Notes under the pieces: generated by a model
What the model was told of the DNA's origin: nothing
Seen by the model: only the letters and a program-made list of their open reading frames with translations
Database searches by the model: none
In this document: in pieces, positions 56,735 through 64,000 of the stretch
Layout of the letters: each line of letters opens with the position of its first letter
Position numbering within the stretch: the stretch's first letter is position 1
Made by a program: the position numbers and the translations under genes
Assembly (NCBI GenBank): GCA_021234155.1
Contig: JAJEKV010000008.1
Location: 14,259,410-14,323,409 of the forward strand
Origin: Isoetes taiwanensis
Taxonomy: Eukaryota > Streptophyta > Lycopodiopsida > Isoetales > Isoetaceae
Reading direction: 5' to 3'
DNA length: 64,000 nucleotides

Positions 56735-58576
56735 TCAAAGCATCCACGCAATATCCTCGATGTCCATTTTCGTACGATATTTCCAAGCTCCAGCACGTTT
56801 CCCCATATCTTTTATGTTGTAGGCAACCTCATCCATGGATGCACTGGCATATATGCAAGACATCATCAAATATGCAGCAGCAAATTGAGGGTCCAAAGAG
56901 AGAGCTTCACCAAAGCATCGTCTTCCTAGCTCTATGTTGCCATGTATCTTGCAAGCGCTAAGCAAAGTCATCCAAACATATATGTCTGGCATATCAGCTG
57001 AATCGTTAAGCAGATTTTGTGCCTCCTTGAAATAGCCTGCACGACCCACGAGGTCTAACATGCAAGTAATGTGAAGTATATTTGGTTTTATGGCATTGTG
57101 TTCCCTCATAATTTTGAAGTACAGAAGCCCTTCATCCACTAATCCTGCACGACTAATTGCAGTAAAAATACCACTGAAGACCATGCCATCTGGTCTAATG
57201 CCAGTAGCCTGCATTTTCTCGAAACACTGGACGGCCAAACTGACCTCGCCCACATGGCCAAACGCTGCAATCATTGCACCCCATGTCACCACATTTCTGT
57301 TGGGCAATTGTTCAAACACAATCCATGCATCTTCCAAACTTCCACATTTTGCATACATGTCCACAATGCTACTTCCTACCATAACGTCAGATTGGAACCC
57401 GTTTTCCAAAACTTCAACGTGAATGCGCCTTCCTTGTACTATTGCACCTCCATTACCACATGCCTTTAGGATGCTCGGATATGTAAGAATACTAGCCTTT
57501 ATACCATCCTCATCCATCATATCAAAACATTCCAGAGCAAGGAGGCCTTCGCCATGCTGGGCATATCCTGTAATAATAGCCCCCCAAGACACCACGTTTC
57601 TACTTGGTAATCTACAGAAAAGCCTGTGGCCCTCCTCTAAGCTGCCGCATTTGGCATACATATCCACAAGAGTATTTCCCACCATAATGTCAAATTGGAA
57701 ACCATTGTGGATAACATCTTCATGGATCTGTCTGCCCTGGTGAATACTACCCAAGGTGCTACATCCTCTAAGGACATTCAAAAACGTAACTTTGCTTGGC
57801 TTTATGCCCTCCTTCGCCATGTTATAAAAACATTCTATAGCAAGCATAGGCTGTTCATGTTGGAAATAGCCTGCAATCATTGAATTCCATGATATCACAT
57901 TCCTATTTGGCAGTCTCTGAAATATCTGACAAGCCTGTTTTAGATTTCCACACTTGGCATACATATCAAGAAGGGCACTTCCTACCACTGTGTCTAATTC
58001 AAGTCTACACCCAATGATCTGCTCATGAATGCAAATACCTTGCTCTTTTGCACCAAGGGCTCCACATGTCTTCAAGATACTTGGGAATGTATATTTATTT
58101 GGTTTTGCACCTGCAACTAGCAAACTGTCATACAAATGAAGCGCCATGCCATCTTCCCCAAGCTTTGCGTGGGTGTCAATAATTGCATTCCAAGTATAAT
58201 GGCTGGCCAAAGAAACTTTATGGAATAAATAATTTGCTTCAACCAAATTGTTGCATGTTGTAAAAAGGCGTATGAGATGATCTGTAAAGACGGTAACCGA
58301 ATCCAGTCCACTATGAATCATAAAGGATTGCACTCGCCTGGCCAGTTCCAAATCTTGCCATTTTGTGCACTCGTATACCAGCTGGTATGCTAGCTCCCTT
58401 GATATTATAAGTGATTCTTGCTTAGCCCCAGGAAACTCCTGTGGTAATGATCTTCTCCTTAAATCATCAAAATGTCTGAAGATAATAAGTGTCAAGCATA
58501 GAACTGCGTAGTCACAATTTTAAATTGGTAGTATACTTTACCTGAAGGGCTGACTTGGCTGTGTTAAAGCTTGCAT
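56735..58576 (-). CDS. PLS-class pentatricopeptide repeat protein, two exons
   Basis: PPR proteins bind single organellar RNAs for editing, splicing or stability. Exon 1 is only 35 nt (58576-58542, MQALTQPSQPF), the intron is 66 bp (GT...AG), and exon 2 runs 58475-56735; together 591 residues without a stop. Repeats follow the PLS pattern: TWNAIIDTHAKLGEDGMAL, YTFPSILKTCGALGAKEQG, VVGSALLDMYAKCGNL, NVISWNSMIAGYFQH and VVSWGAIITGYAQHGEGLLA. An E-type end (PDIYVWMTLLSACKIHGNIE) follows, but no DYW domain, so if it edits RNA it would need a partner. The start is chosen because exon 1 is in phase and splices cleanly. Reading through the intron instead would begin at 58495 with text from the intron. 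Organelle targeting is likely but not shown. Confidence 0.88.
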
Positions 58577-59502
58577 CCTGGAAGCCCGAAAGAGAGATTA
58601 TGCAGATTTCAGCAGTTGGAGCCCTTGAAAGCACAAGAAGACAATAAGCAACAGGAGTAATTCATAGTCAAAATAACTGTTTCACACAACGAATTGGATA
58701 AAGTCAATTTACCGATTTCTTCAGCTTGTTTGTGGTATCTTGTTCTTGAGAAGCTTAGAGACCTGCGAAACAATTTTCTTTACATAGAGGGATATTGCTG
58801 CCAACATAGACTGATTAAGAAAGGCAGAATAGTCATGTGTGGAAAATGGTCTTACCTCACGTTCTGTACAATTTCCTGTTTATGGATAGGTTCATGTCTC
58901 CCTATTTCCCATCAAAGCACACATCTATTTATCTCTGCAACATTATACATCTGCTGTCATGGATGGAAAGATCATAATGCACATTCTAAAATATACTGCA
59001 ATGGAACTCATCCAATGCCAACAGATCAAGGAACTCATCGAAATGCACATAAAAAGGCCGCGAAATTCAACACGTTATATAGGTTATGCTTACGTCATGC
59101 GATTGAAAATGCTCCTGAAATAAAATGAAATGCTAAAAATAGACAACTAAAAAAGCAAAAGGGTAAAGAGCATGTGCCTGAGGATATTTTTGTCGCATCC
59201 CGAAGCTGGAGTGCTAAAAGATAGAGGATCCCGAATCCAGAGGTTACATATTTTCCCTGCTCTTAAATTCAGTAGTTGTTGAAAACAGTTGTTCACAGTT
59301 AGTCTGTACACATCCTTCATCTGAAAGGCAGTTTTAAATTCCTTAAATCAACACTGCATGATAATGGTTTAAAAGAACCTAAACCCAATAAAATGACCAT
59401 AAAGACCCCACAAGCATAAAGTCAAGTAAAAAATGATCAGATTCACAACCTTCATTTGCATGGAACCTTTTTATCTATGTTTACCCAAGTTTAATACCTC
59501 AG
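58577..59502. other. Upstream region of the PPR gene, no further gene recognised
   Basis: The minus strand just above 58576 would be the PPR leader. A plus-strand open frame (58694-59128) has no family match. The TOPLESS relic starts beyond 59800. Confidence 0.4.
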
Positions 59503-59599
59503 GGAAACACGCTGTGGTCTCTTTCTCAAAGATATGGTGTCTCAATCCGAGACATCCAAGCAGCAAATGCCATAGAGGACCCAAACTTGATCTATGCAG
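59503..59599 (+). pseudogene. Isolated LysM-domain exon
   Basis: Between an AG (59501-59502) and a GT (59600-59601) the sequence encodes GNTLWSLSQRYGVSIRDIQA, then ANAIEDPNLIYAG. This is the core of a LysM domain, which binds chitin or peptidoglycan-type sugars (usual pattern: GDTLWSLA..YGV, then A N.(I/L).(D/N)P..I..G). No neighbouring exon of a LysM gene is recognised on this strand, and the minus strand here borders the TOPLESS relic. I infer a captured or stranded exon. Confidence 0.65.
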
Positions 59600-59813
59600 G
59601 TAATTGTGAATCTTTGGCATCTATATAGAGTTTGCTGTATACACCTTCTTGAATGTATTCCATCATGAATCTATATAGTTTCAGGTGATATCCTTGTCAT
59701 CGCAAATGTGTAAATTGCAAGTAAAACTGTATCTAATGGAGGTTTACAAAACAGATCTTCATGAGGTCAGAGTAAAACAGAAATGTTATGTAAAAGTCAG
59801 GAAAAAACAGATC

Positions 59814-60918
59814 CCCAGGTAATAATGCAAAGCTGCCATTTTGGGTGTGGAAAAGCAAGATCATTCACACTGCCAACATGGGCATCAACCTGCATGTTCA
59901 GTAACACTTAAGACATGAAATATAAGTCATCAAAAGTTACCTCCAAATGTTGCCGCAGATCGCCTCCTCCGTTATACAAGTATAAATGAACAATGTACTT
60001 AGAAAAGCCAACCCCTGCCAATTAATTGCACCATCTCAGTATGTAAAACACACACAGGCATAATATACATGTGAAAACTTACCAAGCAAGGATCCATCCA
60101 AGCTCCAAACAGACCTGTTAACTCCAACTGTGGGGTCTTTCACAAACACATTCTGTATCAAACAAGACTTACTTAACGATGAATCCAGAAGACAATGACC
60201 TGCATAGGCATGAAGCAAACGGATATTTTGAAGGTTCTTTGTCCCAACCTTTCCCGTGGCCCAACTTCCCATATACCTATTTCACCCACATTTGTTCCAA
60301 CTAAAAGAAAACATCAAAGTAGCTGTCAGTAAGTATGTAATGATGAAACTGGAAAAGATGAAGAGACTAGAAACTAATAGCAAGCAATATTGTCTTCTTA
60401 AACTGGGTGGAAGTCCATGCTCACAACACAAGATCCTTGAGAAAGGGTGCGTGCAAGTGTCTTTGGTAAATGATTCGCAGTTTAAAGAAGTTGGGGATGG
60501 CTTATACCTGCATCAGTCACCTGCAGTGAAGCGGGAAGATTACAGTCTGTTGAAAAGACAACAAGTACATAAGTACTTCCAAGTTCCCCACATCTTTAAA
60601 ATTATCCTAGCTTTCCTAAGCTGTAATCCCTGCATCGTCTACACCAGGAGGTTCGGGCCTTGTACACTTCAAAATGTGCTCAGAGTCAGCAGACTGGTAA
60701 TCAATAGGACTGCGTTTAAGCACTGAGATATGAGGCAACCAAGATCGATGGGAATGAAGGGCAACTAACCATTCAATATAAATGTATGGACAAATACCTG
60801 ATGAACCACCCAAGGTAGCTGGTCCAGTAATGACGGCAGCATGTGGGGATGCTGTATTTGCAGTCGCCATCCATCCTGTTAAGGTCTGTTGTGGGGGCGC
60901 TCCTGAAAATGGCTGCAA
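59814..60918 (-). pseudogene. TOPLESS/TPR-type corepressor pseudogene (middle part)
   Basis: TOPLESS proteins are plant corepressors with a C-terminal WD40 region. Pieces in the right order, 5' to 3' on the minus strand, are: 60918-60800, GWMATANTASPHAAV; about 60720-60612, DYQSADSEHILK and RPEPPGVDD; about 60478-60404, LPKTLARTLSQGS and VVSMDFHPV then a stop; about 60304-60200, TNVGEIGIWEVGPRERL and QRTFK with a deletion after it; 60152-60083, VFVKDPTVGVNRSVWSLDGS; 60014-59941, SKYIVHLYLYNGGGDLRQHL; and 59889-59814, VDAHVGSVNDLAF, ending in damage. Exon borders keep GT and AG, so it is a DNA copy, not a retrocopy. The N-terminal LisH/CTLH part and most WD40 repeats are missing. Confidence 0.85.
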
Positions 60919-60929
60919 ACAGTAGACGG

Positions 60930-61237
60930 TAGTTGGTCTTATCTTATGTTACAATAGGTACAACATGAGACCTTGAACGAGGGTGTTATTCTCTATTATA
61001 ACAAACCAACGCCGGAGGCCCGCATAATAGGCATAACACCTGAGTTTTAGGGTGTTATCTACCTTTAACAACATGGGCCGAGAGTTTTATGGTGGTTTAG
61101 TGGTGGTTTCCATAGCAAGCTAGGTATTTATGTCCATTTGGCATAACAAATTAGGTGTTTATATACTTTTTAATGTGGTTCAATACAGGGGAAGGATTTT
61201 TGTGCTATTTAGGAGTTACCAGCATCAACTATTAACT
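60930..61237. other. Spacer, no gene recognised
   Basis: Several GGTGTTAT and CATAACA(C/A) words occur in both orientations (60985-61160), which might belong to a small inverted-repeat element. I cannot define its ends. Confidence 0.3.
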
Positions 61238-62975
61238 GGCTAAGCTTTTGCTGGACTCTTTCTCCCTGGCTTCAGGGGTTCTTGTTGGGTGGCTAAAGTG
61301 CTCTGCTTTATGGACTTTGGATGTGGATGTTCCTCCCTGTGTTTATGAGTATCCGTGGAAAGTGCTTCCTCAAGGGAAGGCCACTAAACTCTTGGGCATT
61401 CCTGTAGGTATACATATCTCTACTTCAGATGCATGGGATGTTATAGTGGAAGGCCTGCGTAAGCATCTTTTTTGGTGGAATACGGCTAAGCTTTCTCTGG
61501 CAGGGCGGACAGTAGTTGCTAAGCAGGTTCTCATCAACACTCATGTGTATATGGCATCTGCTGTGCTTGCTTCACAAACAAAGTTTCAAGAGATCGTCGC
61601 AATTGCACGTAACTTCATTTGGACAGGTACTGAGACGCGTGGTCGCTTGGTCCACATGTATCAAACCAAAATTTGTTGGAGGTCTAGGTATGATTGACTT
61701 TCATTTACTGAGGAGTAAAATTATGATATCGGTTCATTTGTCGCTACTTGGCGGGTATGGTATATTCTACCGAATGAGATTGGTTGCGCAAAGCACTTGG
61801 GCGATGTATTCCTTTTGGGAAACCAAAGATTTAGGCGATTCTTCCTTGGTGTCTCTTTTATCGCCTTTGTCCATATCCCAATGCTTCCCCGATTCTTGAA
61901 GGGACCGCTTTGATTCTTGGGATACTGATTCGTGTCTTCTTTATTTAAGATTAATCCAAGTGTGTGTCCATGTGTAGGTTCTCCTCGTGGTTGGTGGATT
62001 CCTCGGATAATCACATGCCTCTATGTGCTCATCAGACATCCATTGACGCAATGGGAGGTTGGAGGCTTCTTGGCATTCTCACGGTTGGTGCTTGGTATGA
62101 GGTCGACACTTGTTAACTTGGGATGCTTTTCGGACTAAGTTTATGCTATCTCAATGGACAGAGCTCTGCGGCAAAAGTCGGTCGACATTCCACGGATGCT
62201 CCTTCACAATCAGTTGATGTGCTATTTGATTTGGTCCCCAAATTGCTAATGCACAACGCCTTGTGCATTCAAGTATATCAAAAGTCGGTTGATGTTGACA
62301 TTGTTCCCCCCTCGGGCTGGTTGGCGGCCGCGATTCCTCGGAAGCATATGTGGTCCTGGGTCTGGAATAAATTGCTGCACCTCAAAGTTTCTATCTTATG
62401 GTGGCAACTCCTTCACGATGTCTTTGCTTGGGTTAATATCTTTGGTTCATAAGTTTTGTCCCCAAGATTTTAGAACTCTGCCCATTGTGTAGGCGGCAAG
62501 TTGAGAATCTCGAGCACTGCTTCTTTCTATGTGATCAAGTTCAGCCAGTTTGGTCATGGTTACTATCTCTCTTCCATGTGGCCTTGACTAGCCAGCAGGT
62601 CCTTCTCGCCATTTATCCTTCCACTTGGAACAGCTTGCAGCAACATGCTTTCCACTTGGCTTCGGGCTGGTTGTTGTGGTCTGTTTGGAAAAGAAGGCGG
62701 TTGTGTATCTTCAAAGGCTTATCAATTAGCATCGACCAACTTCTTCACGAGGCGCAAGACAGATTGGTGAAGGCATACCTATGTTCTCAGCTCGCTCCTG
62801 AGAAAAAACGTTTGATTTTTGAGGAATATTTGGGTATCTTATCCTATGCATAAACAGGTGGCTGCACTCAGTGGATTATCTTTGTCTGCTGAGATTTCAT
62901 TCCTGTCTCTGCATCTATGTGTGTACTTCTTCCGGAATATTGAATAACAGTTTGTCGTCCTTCAAAAAAAAAAAA
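61238..62975 (+). pseudogene. LINE-B-type ORF2 3' fragment with A-tail
   Basis: The fragment is 5'-truncated within RT. It reads LLDSFSLASGVLVGWLKCSA, then TKLLGIPVGIH, KLSLAGRTVVAKQVLINTHV and IARNFIWTG. The zinc-finger end follows: WNKLLHLKVSILWWQLLHDV, then CRRQVENLEHCFFLCDQVQP and W, and LWSVWKRRRLC. The frame closes at 62853. A 12-nt A-run at 62964-62975 marks the 3' end. It aligns in order with the end of the LINE fragment at 19888-21430 (LLDAFSIASRCLMNWAKCSA), so the two are one family. Stops and shifts occur near 61697 and 62140-62290. Confidence 0.85.
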
Positions 62976-63509
62976 GAGGGACAGTTTGCACTTCCATGTT
63001 CCATCAAATGTCACCCCTCCAAGCTTTTTTATTTTATTTCTTTTAACACAAACCTTGTTTTTCGTGGAACATGCATAGCTTGTCACTCTAAAGTGATACA
63101 TATAGCTTACTACATTTTTGACAGAACTTGAGAAGAAACATTAGGGTATATAATCTCCAAAAGGATTAACAACTCCAATAACAGCTGTCCACAATATGAA
63201 AGAGAGGAAGACCCATTGTCTATGTCAATGCCTTAAAAATAATTTGAAATTATGTTATTGCCACAAATATTATTTATGTTTTTTGTGGATGAGCCATATT
63301 ACATGGGTGGCAAGTCGACACATAACTAGTAAGAAGCAGGACCAACGAAGCTATATGGCCATCTTCAACGCCTTAAATCCTTCATTTTATAGTAACTCAA
63401 ATGCTTCATATACAAATTTGCTTATTCCATCCTTCTTGCAAAGGCTCTTGCTTATACTTGTGCTAGCCTATTTCTTGTTTTGCTTAAATCACCAGAATCC
63501 TATGCTTTA

Positions 63510-63690
63510 TTGCTACTTTTTTATCTTGTCCACTATAATGAGCACCTTTTCGATCCACACATTTTTTATGGCATCAAATTTGATAGACAAAAATGCAGAA
63601 CAATGGTTAAAGCTTAATGTCTTTCAGAAAGGATTTTATTGTGTCCACTATGATGAGCACTTTTTCTCAACCACAAATCACATTTCTATC
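63510..63690 (+). pseudogene. M1 aminopeptidase exon fragment, partly duplicated
   Basis: QWLKLNVFQKGFYCVHYDEH at about 63600-63662 matches the segment of M1 zinc aminopeptidases usually written W-x-K-x-N-V-x-x-x-G-F-Y-R-V-x-Y-D, where Arg is here Cys. A second, imperfect copy of its end lies upstream (63510-63560, FYLVHYNEHLFDP in another frame). The catalytic HExxH part is absent. The fragment lies inside a 192-codon open frame (63196-63774) whose other parts resemble nothing known to me. Confidence 0.5.
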
Positions 63691-63740
63691 CATGGCGAAA
63701 GTCCAACAGCGAAGTATCTCATAGAAGGTATAAATTATTC

Positions 63741-63926
63741 GTGCTTTTGTCCTTCACTAGTGCTGTTAGTATAAGGTTTGAGATCCACGAGCAAACTATA
63801 GCGATCACGAAGAAGAACACCGATATATTTATGCTTGCCTTTCCTGAAGCTATAGTTGATGTTAAGGAATACATAACCCTATTGGAGGTGATAGTACTAC
63901 TAATGACAGCACTTGTCAACATTTAA
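63741..63926 (+). other. Open frame of unknown identity
   Basis: A 61-codon frame (HEQTIAITKKNTDIFMLAFP, then EAIVDVKEYITLLE) follows the aminopeptidase piece. It could be a further exon of a gene that runs beyond the window, but I see no family motif. Confidence 0.2.
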
Positions 63927-64000
63927 TTCAACCTAATTTAAACCATCTAACTAATTTTGTATACCTAAAGCCCATCAAATATGTTGAATTGGGGTTCCCA

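Noticed and set aside
57090-57883. Plus-strand frames opposite the PPR gene
   Set aside because: They mirror the repeated PPR motifs and have no independent signature.
1-64000. CRISPR arrays, bacterial operons, rRNA or tRNA genes
   Set aside because: Nothing in the window supports them. The repeats are long and diverged, genes have introns, and no tRNA-like cloverleaf or rRNA core was recognised by eye.

Overview
The window looks like nuclear DNA of a land plant, most likely a fern. That placing is an inference. It rests on short GT-AG introns, a PLS-class pentatricopeptide gene written in the style I associate with leptosporangiate ferns, a five-exon plant sucrose transporter, and dense, old, nested retroelements. 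Only two genes look intact: a sucrose/H+ symporter (minus strand, 25853 to 23112, five exons, 541 residues) and a PPR gene (minus strand, 58576 to 56735, two exons, 591 residues). Almost everything else is mobile DNA or broken host genes.

Layout. 1-760: a frameshifted relic of a centromere-type histone H3 (CENH3-like). 860-3110: repeats, a TATA-like promoter and an unidentified broken coding block. 3345-11154: a decayed Ty3/gypsy chromovirus with gag, protease, RT, RNase H, integrase and chromodomain, plus a likely 3' LTR with a perfect 23-bp hairpin. 11155-12500: a broken DUF7869-type transposase-like gene. 12500-15100: intergenic DNA with a 60-bp tandem repeat and GGGCG-rich repeats. 15131-18736: a Ty1/copia polyprotein with few breaks. 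19888-21430: a truncated LINE. 23112-25853: the sucrose transporter. 27695-28740: an NAD kinase pseudogene that keeps its introns and has two versions of its last exon.

28990-49976 is a LINE complex. LINE-A (plus strand) has an ORF1 and head-to-tail copies of part of ORF2 joined at the same point each time. A second LINE (LINE-C, minus strand, about 13 kb with its own insertions) sits inside unit 1 between 14-bp target duplications. LINE-C in turn holds a 2.66-kb terminal-inverted-repeat element at a TTAA site and a GC-rich retroposon with a (TTCC)n tail. Removing each of the two duplicated-site insertions restores the reading frame of its host LINE. Both LINEs carry, upstream of ORF1, a small domain I do not recognise, once in LINE-A and three times in LINE-C.

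49977-55900 holds an inverted piece of LINE-A, a dispersed repeat pair and DNA with no gene I can recognise. 55910-58576: the PPR gene and, behind it, a broken partial duplicate. 59503-60918: a decayed TOPLESS-type corepressor pseudogene (minus strand) with a LysM exon next to it on the plus strand. 61238-62975: a second LINE 3' end with an A-tail. 63510-63690: pieces of an M1 aminopeptidase exon.

The genes do not form a pathway. The value of the window lies in the CENH3 relic, the LINE nesting and tandem array, the repeated LINE upstream domain, and several intron-bearing fragments of host genes, which point to DNA-level capture or duplication rather than retroposition.
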